In this document: piece after piece, positions 25,216-34,979 of the stretch
Layout: each line of letters starts with the position of its first letter
Position numbering within the stretch: position 1 is the first letter of the stretch
Origin: Spirogloea muscicola
Lineage: Eukaryota; Streptophyta; Zygnematophyceae; Spirogloeales; Spirogloeaceae
Assembly: GCA_009602725.1 (NCBI GenBank)
Contig: WELB01000033.1
Coordinates: 142,011-183,991 of the forward strand
DNA length: 41,981 bases
Reading direction: 5' to 3'
Position numbers and translations under genes: made by a program
Notes under the pieces: model-generated
The model's input: only the letters and a program-made list of their open reading frames with translations
The model's database searches: none
What the model was told of the DNA's origin: nothing

Positions 25216-25220
25216 CTCGC

Positions 25221-26348
25221 GGCGCCAGTGGCACGCTCGAAGCGCCGCCCAATGTCGGCCCGTTTAGCCGCGGCCCATGCCACACGGCGCGCCTCTCCTG
25301 CCCTGCCGGTGCGCGACCCGCGCCGCCCACCTCGCCGTGCCTCGCTCCGCCCGTCCTGGCCAGAGCAAGCCGCAGCAAGCCGCTCCTCGTCCGCATCGCT
25401 TGTGGGCCGGCCAGTGTCGCAGCGGGCTGGTGATCCTCCGCCTTTGCTGGCGCGAGAGACAGGGGTTGCACAGCGTGGAGCCCGCTCATCTAATTTGACA
25501 TATCACCACCATGGCAGAGCGAGGCTGCATGAAGAGCAAGTTCGTGAACCAGGCGTGCAGGGCGCATGAATTGAAAGGGAGGCCAATTCAAGCCAATACC
25601 TTGTTCAGGCAGAGTCTAGTGCAGACTAGGAAAGGGAGGAGGAGCCGTTGGGCAAAGGAGGACGGTGGCTCCTGTTAACCTGTGGACTTCTTAGCTTAAC
25701 GGACACCTTGGGCCGGCTCTGCAGCCGGCCCCTGCCCGACTAGCTTAACGGACACCTCGGGCCGGCTCTGCAGCCGGCCCCCTCGGGCCCCCGGCGGGCG
25801 ACCCGCCGGGACCCACTGAGCCCGTGTGGCTTGCATCCTTTCAATTCAGACAAAAGGGGGTCGAGTGAGCACAAGCTCTCTCACTCTAACAGGAGCCACC
25901 GTCCTCCTTTACCCAACTGCTCCGCCTCCTTGTCCTCCTTTTCTAGTCTGCACTAGACTCTGCCTGAACAATGTCTTGGCTTGAATTGGCCTCCCTTTCA
26001 ATTCATGCGCCCTGCACGCCTGGTTCACGAACTTGCTCTTCACGCAGCCTCGATCCGCCATGGTGGTGATATGACAAATCAGATGAGCGGGCTCCACGCT
26101 GTGCAACCCCAGTCTCTCGCGCCAGCAAAGGCGGAGGATCACCAGCCCGCTGCGGCACTGGCCGGCCCACAAGGACGAGGAGCGGCTTGCTTCGGCTTGC
26201 TCTGGCCAGGACGGGCGGAGCGAGGCTCGGCCAGGTGGGCGGCGCGGGGCGCGCACCGGCAGGGCAGGAGAGGCGCGCCGTGTGGCATGGGCCGCGGCTA
26301 AACGGGCCGACACTGGGCGGCGCTTCGAGCGTGCCCCTGGCGGCGCTC
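25221..26348. mobile_element. 1.1-kb foldback element (large inverted repeat)
   Basis: The left arm at about 25225-25677 and the right arm at about 26346-25887 are inverted copies, roughly 95% identical by eye, separated by about 210 bp. Both arms include GCACGCTCGAAGCGCCGCCC at the outer side and GGTGGCTCCTGTTA at the inner side. One 6-7 bp indel separates the arms. Each arm has an open frame starting MA(E/D)RGC(M/V)KSKFVNQAC of unknown meaning. The structure fits a foldback transposon or an inverted duplication; an assembly palindrome is also possible, but the differences between arms argue against a simple artefact. Confidence 0.75.
25692..25805. repeat. tandem GC-rich palindromes in the foldback spacer
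   Basis: A 49-bp unit starting TAGCTTAACGGACACC occurs at 25692 and 25741. Each contains the perfect inverted repeat GGGCCGGCT-ctgc-AGCCGGCCC. A third hairpin (CCCGGCGGG...CCCGCCGGG type) follows. Confidence 0.85.
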
Positions 26349-26349
26349 C

Positions 26350-26738
26350 ACGGGCACGATCCACGGACACGCTCTCTTACTGTCATCCTCTTCACCAGCA
26401 ACTTCCCATGGGTCCTGGTTTTCCTTAACGTAATTCTTCTTCATCCAGTGCACATCTGCTGCCAACCACTCTGCAATGTCTACATCCTTGCCATAGTCCG
26501 CAAGCAGTGGGACATTTACGACGTCCTCAAACTCCCCATCCATCTGCTCCAGAGTAGGATCAGCATCTGCGACATGTGGCTTCGCTTCGTCTTCCACCAG
26601 CTTCGGCAGCGGTCTGTCATTGCACTCATGGCAGCGATTGGCTGCTTCTGCTTCAGTCTCGCTCCTCTGAAATAAGCCATCTGACAACATACCGGAAATG
26701 TAGCTGCCTCCATCGCCTTCTGATGCTTCTTCTCGTAC
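26350..26738 (-). other. acidic open frame continuing from the last N-half exon
   Basis: The frame of the exon at 26842-26739 stays open for about 130 more codons, encoding an acidic, Glu/Asp-rich stretch (DVDIAEWLAADVHWMKKNYV and around it). A GTAAGAG donor lies at about 26380. It is either a lineage-specific insertion in the enzyme or an intron that happens to be open. The donor GTACGA at 26738 joins the C-terminal half in phase 0, so I prefer intron. Confidence 0.4.
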
Positions 26739-29700
26739 CTGACCACTAGCTGAGATACCGGCTTCGAGCTCTTCCACGACTTGCCTGTTGAGCTCTGCCC
26801 ACATCTCTGGGTAACGATTGTGCGCTGTCCTGGCATCCTCTCCTGGGCTCAAACAGCAGCTTGAAGCAGGATTTCAGTGACTTAAGAGCAGGGAGTATGC
26901 GGTCTGACTGACCACGACCACACTTCACCATCTGAAACTAAGTCGAAGAGATGTTCACCGGAGAAAAGAGAAGCTTCAAATGGTAGCGCCTCGCAAAAGT
27001 CGGCCATCCAGCCGCTGATCCCGAGCTTGACCATGCCTTGTATGAGCTTGTGATACCAGGCCTTGCTTGCTGGGTTGGTCAGGTCGATCATCGCTGCGCT
27101 GAAGTTCGTATTCTGTATCATGATTGTGCTGCCCTGCTTGTCAGCAACCACCAAATTTTCCTCTGCAAACGAGGCAGAGTACCAATATGAAGTGAGGTGT
27201 GGCAGGAGATAGCTCAGCAAAAGACGATCCAATTGCACATGTGGCGACATGAAATGTCAAAAGTCCAATATATGAGGCTGGCATCCTGAGCTGAGCTATG
27301 TGAAGCTGCCACATCCATTAGCGGCTTACTCGAAGCTTCGGAGAAGAGATCTCTCCTCCTATTGAGCTTCTGAGTCACTTCGGCGAGATAGGGGTTGACG
27401 TATGCCAGAACTCGAACATCCTTGGACCTCAGATATCTCACAAGCTTTGCCCAATTGGGATAGTGCTCTTGGTCAAGCTCCCAGTTCCACCAGAGCTGCT
27501 TCCCTATGCTGGTGTCCCGCTGGCCACACCAGTCCTGCATAGAGGAAAGCTCAATCAGGAATTGAAGCTGACCACAACAGATTCAGGGATTCCAGGAAAC
27601 AATTATGCCCAAACTGAAGTCCATCTAGACCAAGATGACAAGACCTGATCAGCATGGGCCTAAGGCTAAGTGATGCAATTAGACGCTTCTATCAACAAGA
27701 AATCCATAGTAAGGGATAGGTCCTAAGGCATCCTATGATGCATTAAGATGAGAGGGGGTTGTCTGTGACCTGCAGCCAAAATGCAGCCACAGGTGTGCGA
27801 TCACTCAACAGATGCCTGAACACATCAAGCACTTTGGCAGTGCCGCCTTGCATGCCGACAACAGCTCCCGAAATTATCCAGCTTGGGAGCTCCCTCATTC
27901 TCCCCACACATTCTGTATAGTGCTCGATGATGTCCAGCGGCGTTTCACCATAGACTATCCTCCCACTCAGATGCCCAGCATGAATCTGCACAGGTGAAGC
28001 ACTGGCTTACAGATGCACACTTTCCTCTTAGTCCATTATCATCACAGCAGCTGACTTGCTTCCTGGCTCCAGCAGTAGGCAATGAAAGGGCAGAATGGCG
28101 TCTAGGATCATAGAGGACAAAGTTGACCTGGATTTGCACGCAGTCCTTCCGCCGCAAATCAAATAAGCAGTACTCGTAACAGTCCAGGTACACACATCTC
28201 AAATGAGAGGTGATATACTGCACGGCAGTATACAACCTGCCACTAGTCAGCAAGTCAAGCAACCTCAACAAACCTAAAAGCCTGACCAGCAACGCTGCCG
28301 TCTCGAAGGTAGACTGTTGTGAGTCCTCAGGCTTGCTTGCTGTACTGAATAACTGCCAGACAGACCTTGGAAAATTTGCTACATCAAGCCAAGCACGAGC
28401 TCATAAGGGACACAATCAATTACTAAGGGAGTCAGTCATGCGATGGCTCCACCTGTGGCACGGGGGCGTACGTTGTGTGCCAGGAGCCACCGCCCCTCTT
28501 GGAGAGGATGTTCGCTGCCCATGTCACTGGCTGATCACCCCTCCCAATGCCCTGTGTCAAGAATGCAGGTGTGCACCATTTATTTATGGACTCATTCGTG
28601 CAGATTGAGCAAAGTCAGTGCCTACAAGCCCCCCCAAAGTATCACTCACCTCTCGATGTACTTGCAAGTGGCTACAACAACCAGAAATCCACCGACTTCT
28701 AGACCTTCGACTATGACAGGTGCTCCAGATGGGCGGCAGCGGACTTGCTCTTGGACGAGGATGGGGACACGGCGGCCCTTCATGTCGAAGTACGAAAACT
28801 GCTCGCCAAAGCCGAAGAAGCCCTCGCTCGTGCTTGATGCGTACGTCAGCTGCCCAAGGACATCGCATGTTACGCTGCCTGAGCTTGGGCCAAGGTGAGC
28901 CGACACGGCTAGCAAAGGCACAGGGCTAGCACAGACTACCTTCGCTGCACCTGCAAGCAAGTACATATTGGTCCAAAAATTAGTCGAAGATATGGAAAGT
29001 ATTTATGTAGCTTGCACAGGAAGGTCTGGGTACCTGGATGCGATTGAGGTCCGTGGCCCTCCCAGCTGCTTTCCACTGCTGCAGAACTGGCCGCAGCGTG
29101 CGGTGGTCGCCTGACAGAACGAGACGGCGCCACCTGCCAGGAGGGTGGTGACCGGATGTCACTCCATGCTGCAGAATGAGACCTGAGCTATCGCTTGGCG
29201 AACTGCACACGAAGTAAAACTGCACTACCTGCATCATTACATTGATCTTGATTTCCACTTCTATTCAAGAAAGTCTATCTTCAAGTGGCTCAAGTGCCAA
29301 GTTGTGCGCTTAACGACTTACCGACGCAGGCGGCCCATGAGGCCGGGCCTGGAGGGCTTGGCGAGCTTGTTGGTGGGGCCCACGGCAGAGCCAGCGGTGA
29401 CGTCATACGACCACCACCACCGCCGCGGCGAAGGCCGCTGGCCGCTGCGCCCCGAAGACCGGCCGCCCGACACGGCACCCACGGCCGGCGGCGGCGGCTC
29501 CGCCACGGGGGCATCAGCTAGTGCCGTCTCAGTGTGGCCCCACTTGCCCACGAGCTCGGCGACCGCGTCGTCGCTCTTGGGCGTCTCCGCCTTCCACTTG
29601 GCACTGCCGGCGGCGTCGGCGAGGGCCCTGCGGCTCCCGCTCTTCCTGATCGCCCGATCGGCCTTCTTGGCTGCTACGCGCCTCGAGCCGCCATGACTGC

Positions 29701-30641
29701 TGCCGCCGCCGACGCTGTCGCCGCCCACGGCGCTGCCCTCCTGGCTGCAGTCGTCGCCATCGTCCTCCTCGTCATCAGAGTCGTCGCAGACAAAGGCCGG
29801 CGTCTCCAAATTGATGGAAAACTGGAGGCTGTGGTCAGTGCGCTCCTCGAACGTGAGCGTGTAGCGCACGCTGAGCTCGCAGCGGGGCCGCTCGGCCAGG
29901 CTGAGGCACGCCGCGACGCCCCGACCGTACTGCAGCCGCGGCCGGAAAGCCGCGAAACCCCGTCGGCTGGCCACTCGAGCCAGCGCGCTCTCGGAGAGGA
30001 CGCGGCGGAAGTGGCGGCGGACGACCTTCCGCGCCGACAGCGGGTTGGAGTAGATGCGCCCCGACACGACGACCTTGGCGCCCGGCGCCGGCGGCGGGAG
30101 CTCGGCGGCCATGGCTGCGTCCAGGACGCTCCCGCTGCTGCCGCCGCTCGAGGCGCTGCGACCTCCTTCTGGAAGCCTGGCGGCGCTCGTCTCGCTGCGC
30201 CCATCGCCGCCATTGCCGAGCGAGCTCCGCGCCGCAGCCTCGTCTCCGCCATTGGCAGCCCGCAGCGGAGGCGAAGCAGCAGCAATGGCGGCTGCAGCAC
30301 CAGCAAAATCCGTCGCCGCCGCCACGGCCGCGTCCAGCTCCTCCCACACGTCGCCGTCGTCGGCCGCGGCGCCGGCCTCCCCGCCCGCGGCGGCGGCGGC
30401 GGCGGCGGCGGTGAAGGAGCGCACGCTCTCGACGGTCTGGTGGCGCACCACCAGCAGCACCTTGTCGTGGACGCCAAACGACCCGCGGCTCTCCTCCACC
30501 GTCGCCTCCCCCAGCGCCGCCGTCACGAAGGCCCTGGCGCGGCAATGGGAAGGGCCGTCAGAAGCGGACGAGAGGCGACGGAGCTCGGCTCAGGGTTTCA
30601 GGGCTTAGGGTTTGCGGGTCAGGCCACGACGGCCCCGGACC
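26739..30641 (-). CDS. GH31 sulfoquinovosidase-like enzyme (YihQ clade), N-terminal half
   Basis: The relatives are family 31 glycosidases that release sulfoquinovose from sulfolipid remnants in bacteria; the plant clade's substrate is unproven. Minus-strand exons: from upstream to 30641, then 30533-29322, 29182-29034, 28950-28745, 28551-28453, 28217-28128, 27985-27770, 27534-27330, 27162-26959, 26842-26739. All phases join. Landmarks are GFGEQFSYFDMKGRRVPILV, GIGRGDQPVT, LPSWIISGAVVGMQGGTAKV, WLQDWCGQR, LWWNWELDQ and the nucleophile Asp in GWMADFCEAL. Exon 2 carries an Ala/Gly/Ser and acidic insertion. Exon 1 (FVVAWRPDAGG...RALWVSIP) has an undetermined base at 30749 and no visible start codon. 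The acid/base half is missing here and lies at 36630-38354 on the other strand. Confidence 0.88.
30605..30613 (+). promoter_or_regulatory. telo-box motif in SQase-like intron 1
   Basis: TTAGGGTTT (AAACCCTAA on the gene's strand) lies in the short intron just after exon 1 of the minus-strand gene. A similar motif lies before the MenA start and in HGL1 intron 4 (1950-1960). Confidence 0.35.
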
Positions 30642-30796
30642 TGTGAGGGATCGAGACCCAGAGCGCGCGGGCGGGCGCCGCGCGGTGGCGCACGGCCAGG
30701 ACGCCGCCGGCGTCGGGGCGCCAGGCGACGACGAAGCCGGCGCCCGCCNCTCGTCGAGCCGGGCCGGGGTGATGGCCGGCCGACGTGGCCGCCGAC

Positions 30797-30848
30797 GCCC
30801 GACGTTTCGCTCGGCGACCGGCGCCCGACGTTTCGTTCGGCGACCGGC
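30797..30848. repeat. 26-bp tandem duplication near the SQase-like 5' end
   Basis: Two adjacent copies starting GCCCGACGTTTCG and ending CGGCGACCGGC. They lie upstream of, or within, the first exon, close to the undetermined base at 30749. Confidence 0.85.
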
Positions 30849-30984
30849 CGCCGGGTCGGCTGGCCGGCCACAGCCGCCGCCCCTTCGCTTCGTGGCGCCT
30901 TCCGGCCCTTTCCGGCCCTCAGCTGGTCGAGCCTTCGAGCCTTGGCTGGTAGTTCAAGAGCTTGTCGACTGCCGTCCGGTACTC

Positions 30985-31030
30985 GAGCATCAGTTAGCGA
31001 CCTCCATGTGCTGACTCGTGGTTACTGAGC
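30985..31030 (+). repeat. possible LINE ORF tail fragment
   Basis: Nearly identical to 1202-1245. One frame ends VSDLHVLTRGY-stop. It lies immediately upstream of the minus-strand SQase-like gene, so a truncated element may have landed in its 5' flank. Confidence 0.45.
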
Positions 31031-31167
31031 GGGTCAGCTTAGCAGCAGGTGACGTACATTTGTCAATGTGCTTGCCTTTGTACTTGGCCACACATGGCCT
31101 CCCATCTCTTCATACACACGTTTCTCTTTCAGCCCATTATGAGAAAGCAAGCGAGGCCACATAAATT

Positions 31168-31260
31168 GGTGGCTGGGAGAGGCCAGCCCGTAGAGAAGGG
31201 CTCGCCCACTGAGAATAGAGGCTGGAATGGAAGTGGGCGAGCACTTCCATTCCAGCCCAC
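31168..31260. repeat. LINE-tail-like unit with perfect 16-bp hairpin
   Basis: A GGCTGGGAGAGGCCAGCCC unit is followed by a perfect hairpin: GGCTGGAATGGAAGTG at 31220-31235, a 6-nt loop, and CACTTCCATTCCAGCC at 31242-31257. A second overlapping arm pair (CTCGCCCACT at 31201-31210, AGTGGGCGAG at 31232-31241) could pair instead. Confidence 0.85.
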
Positions 31261-31261
31261 G

Positions 31262-32050
31262 ATGACCCTGCGGCGCTGGCAGCCCACATGCTCCGCTGCG
31301 CGCACGGGGGCGAGCGGACAGGTTCGCACGACCTCCTGCGAGACGCCATGTAGGGTGTGCTGGAGGCCGGCTACAAGGTGGAGAACTCAACGATCATGCC
31401 CACCCCTGCGGGGCGCTGACGGACAGCTTCACAACCGCCGCGCGGACCGCGTTTGCCATCCCGCCCGAAGGAGGTCCGCGTATCATCGCTGATGTGGTGA
31501 CTGAATTGCGTTGATCGGCCAACCCCGCAAAGTCGGCGACGCTCGTCGGGCACGCGGTCGCTTTGGCGGCTCGGAGTAAGGAGCGCAAGTACTCTGACCA
31601 CCCTCCAGGCGATGCCTTCGCGGCACTAGCCTTTGACGTACACGAGGCCTTCGGCAGTGGCTGGTTGGATCTCCTCCAGCGGCTTGCCCGGGAGGCCATC
31701 GAGCGGCGGCAGGGCTCGCCAGGTTTCAATGCTGCCGGCTCCCTCTCGCAGGTCTTTCGGGTGAGGCTGGCGGTCTCGCTGCAGCGCTCTTTGGCTCATG
31801 CGGTGCACGCGCGCGCTGGCCGTGCTATGGCTGCTGCTTCCGGGTCTCGACAAAGTGCCGCTTTTCCCGCTTCGAGTTACTCTGATCTGCTGTTGCTCAC
31901 ACGTGGACACTGAGCATCCATCTGAATCTCCCTCTGCACCGTCTCGTGCTTTGTAGTGTAGTCCTTTTTCGGCACTTCTTTCTTTGGCTTTGGACATTGT
32001 CCATTCTTTTTGGGTTGGCTTTGTCAACTCTTCTTTATGGGCTCCTCTTC
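31262..32050 (+). mobile_element. 5'-truncated LINE, C-terminal ORF region and 3' tail
   Basis: Reads RCAHGGERTGSHDLLRDAM, a Cys/His pattern like the zinc knuckle before a restriction-like endonuclease in some LINEs. It continues RIIADVVTEL, KERKYSDHPPGD, FAALAFDVHEAFGSGWLDLL and ends LLLLTRGH-stop at 31913. About 75 nt after the stop comes GGACATTGTCCATTC, TTTTTGGGTTGGC, the 3' tail unit. At least two frame breaks are present, so it is decayed; reverse transcriptase is absent from the window. Family assignment is by motif order only. Confidence 0.65.
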
Positions 32051-34800
32051 TATATGAAAGCACAAAATACCCCCCGAATTCCTTGTACTCCTCTCGTGCG
32101 GTCCATCTGATTCGCCGGCCAGGCTGACACCTCGTCTACAGCTGAACCAGGCCAGGAGTGGCTATCATATGATGGTTGAGGTTGTAGTTGACAACTCCTT
32201 ACCTCCCAGTTGCCCGTCGGATCTCCGAACTAAATTATAAGGCTTCTCAAACCAAGGCGCCCTCGTCTCCCGTTCGATGACATCCTTCGCAACACCTTCA
32301 ATCCACATTAGCATTCGAGACTGTTGTTAGTAGACAACTGGGTAGTGAAAAAAGAAAAAGACAACTTGGAACCACCTCACGCACCCACCGCACTGCCAAG
32401 GCCACGAGCACCTCTTTCCGGTTCCCAGACGAGGCAGTCGGAGACTTGTCACTTCACGTTTCTGGCCCTTCGGTTGTTTGCTCATTCGAGTCTGGTAGCC
32501 TTCCACAGCCAGGGCCCGTCGTTGTAAAAGTCTTCCTTTTGTCACTTGTGTAGTTGCGTGGTTTGCATTCTCTGCCCATCCCACAAATATTACATTTCTC
32601 TTTTTGCTGGCCTTTCATAGCCATCACACACACCCCTTGGAAGACAACCAGATGACTGAGCAGGCCACTGGCTTCCATGGCTGTCCATCGGTTCCAAGTC
32701 AGCCTGTCGCGCCCGTTTGGGCTCACTCGTCGGTACTGAAATTGCCCTTCAGCTATGCTTTAGCCTTGTTACCTTAGCCCCTCTTAGCCTAGGGCTTCAA
32801 TTCGGATAGCCCATCACATTGTGCACTGATATACCCCCAACTGCTGTACTGGCTCGCCTTGACCTCCCTTTCATCCATGCGCACCGTGTGCCTTGTGTCT
32901 AGACTAGTATCCTGCTTTCTGCACCATGCGGCCCTTGCAGACATTGTCCATATCCTTTGGGCTGGTCTCTCACAGCCATTGCTGTCACTGGTAGAGCTGT
33001 TTCCTTTTCTCGCGTCGGGAGGGGAAGGGGCGGGAGAGGGGGGGGTGTTATAAGTGAAGTTCCGGCCGGCGGGGGCCTGCAAGCTTAATTTACCGACTGA
33101 CGCCCGCAAGTCGCACGAGGTCGGGCCGCCTGCTGGCCGCACTCCTTCTTTTGCTGGCAGAGAAACAACTCCACGGCCGTGGGCACACACTGCCCCCTCC
33201 TTATCCGAAAATCCTTCGTACGTTCCTTTTAGGGCTGGCCTTTCACAGCCATTGCCTTACGTTGGAAAAGCTGTCTTCTAATGTCAGCAGCCGCGGTCTA
33301 CTTTCTTCCTGGCGGTCACAGCGCGTCGGCCAGCGCCTCGTCGTAGGCCCCGCCCTTACACCTCGCGTCACCTCGCCCGACCTTCCTCGCTTTCTCTTTG
33401 GCCCTCACCAACGCTACTACACGCTCCTATCTTGCCGCGGCGCGGCCCGGCCTACGCTAACATAGTCTTGAAATTCCTCTGTAGTATGCATCTGGCTGGC
33501 TTTACAGCCGCTCATTGGATATCAGCAGCCGCATCCTTCCCCGTCAAGTGCAGCCCGACGTAAGCGCGGACGTGATGGTGTGGCGGCCGGCATCCCGCGC
33601 CCACGGCCTTGCGGCGGCGACAGCGGCGGCGGGCAGGGAGCCATCGTTGTGGGTCTTCGTGTTGGTCTACCTTGCAGCCGACTGTGCCGCCCCAGTCCTG
33701 CTGATAGTGGCCGTTTGGTAGCAGTGGCGGCCCTAGCAGCTGGTCGCACACCTGCTGGGACCTCGAGGTCCTCCAGACCAGAGCGTCACCACAGCTGCAA
33801 CACCGCTGCAGCACTGAGCGGCTGCGAGATATCTGTGAGCCAGTGGCCGCCACTCCCCGCTGCATTGCCGAGCTCGCGGACCACCCTGGCCTCTTCATAG
33901 TCCACCAAGTCCGGCCTGCCCTGGCCTTGCCGCGCATGCCAAGATGCTGCGCTTGTATATGGGTCGACACCTCTTCCGGCTCTCCTTCTAATTCTACTGG
34001 CCATTCACCTGTTTGAAGACCACAAGGCTCTCGTGGCTCTTGACGTGCGATCTGGTCATCAATAAGGGCACAGACCCCTGTGACCATATAGACCAGCAAT
34101 CTCCTCCGTCCGCTGTTCGCACTTGTGGCCTGCAGTGCCTGATGTCCACTTCGCCATGAGGCACTGCAAATGTATTGCTGCATCTCTTGTCACTTGGCAG
34201 CCATATGCATCCCTTTACTGGTTGTATCTGCTGTGTGCGGGACCTGCCGTGCTTATGGACCCTCAGTGATTTCTACCGTCCTTCAACAAGCCATGAAAGG
34301 ATCCTGTGCTGTTGACCTGGCCGCCGAACCAGGTCGGGGATGGCGAAGTGCTTTCATTCTGACTCATTTGTCTAGGGTGATACACATTGTTCCCCTCATA
34401 AGTCAATACTAGATGGGTCGTGTCTGGGCCCGGACATCATTGCTTCGAGCTTATATATCTAGTGCACGCAATTTTTCGAGCAAAGTGGTACGCACCTGGG
34501 CAACTTCAGCTATGATGCAGTGAGCGCCAGATCTGGAGTACTTTGTACGATTCCGTGGCAATCACTGCCATTGATGGGGTGACTACACATGCTCGCGTGA
34601 CACAGGACGGCCGGCGGGCTTGTCAGTGATTAGCCAGCCAAGTAGAATCTGCAACTCTCTTGAAGTTGTGAGTCTTTATACGTCATGCCCCCTCCATTGA
34701 TGGGAACTGAGATTGTATGCTTTAGTGCTTCATTTCCTTATGAAGCATATCTGAAGTTTTTCTGCCAGTTGCTTTGTATTCGTTATAAGTAAGCTTGGGC
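32051..34800. other. repeat-rich region with scattered LINE-tail units
   Basis: Plus-strand tail units occur near 32606, 32957, 33232 and 33491, and a minus-strand one near 34628. Between them are open frames without recognisable domains, including a 223-codon minus-strand frame at 33512-34183. I see no host gene here. Confidence 0.5.
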
Positions 34801-34815
34801 ACCCTGTCCTTCATG

Positions 34816-34857
34816 AGTGCTTGAGGCACATGAAGCCTCAAGCACTGAGGCTTCATG
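34816..34857. repeat. overlapping perfect hairpins
   Basis: AGTGCTTGAGGC (34816-34827) pairs with GCCTCAAGCACT (34835-34846). CATGAAGCCTCA (34829-34840) pairs with TGAGGCTTCATG (34846-34857). The two stems are mutually exclusive, 12 bp each and perfect. Confidence 0.85.
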
Positions 34858-34929
34858 ACTTCATGGCTTTCTTAATGTCTATAACCTTCATGGTAAATAG
34901 CCACTTGATCGTGTACAAGGGCTCCTCTA

Positions 34930-34973
34930 CATCCTAGAAAATCAATGTTGATTAATGTTGATTTTCTAGGATG
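34930..34973. repeat. perfect 16-bp hairpin
   Basis: CATCCTAGAAAATCAA at 34930-34945 and its exact complement at 34958-34973, with a 12-nt AT-rich loop. No gene is recognised around it. Confidence 0.9.
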
Positions 34974-34979
34974 CACCAG

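Noticed and set aside
29534-30646. Long plus-strand open frame (370 codons), and two other minus-strand frames over the same DNA
   Set aside because: They overlap SQase-like exon 2, whose minus-strand frame has family motifs and phase-matched splice sites. The others follow from high GC content.
33512-34183. 223-codon minus-strand open frame
   Set aside because: No recognisable motif; surrounded by repeats. It may be a mobile-element remnant, but I cannot support a protein.
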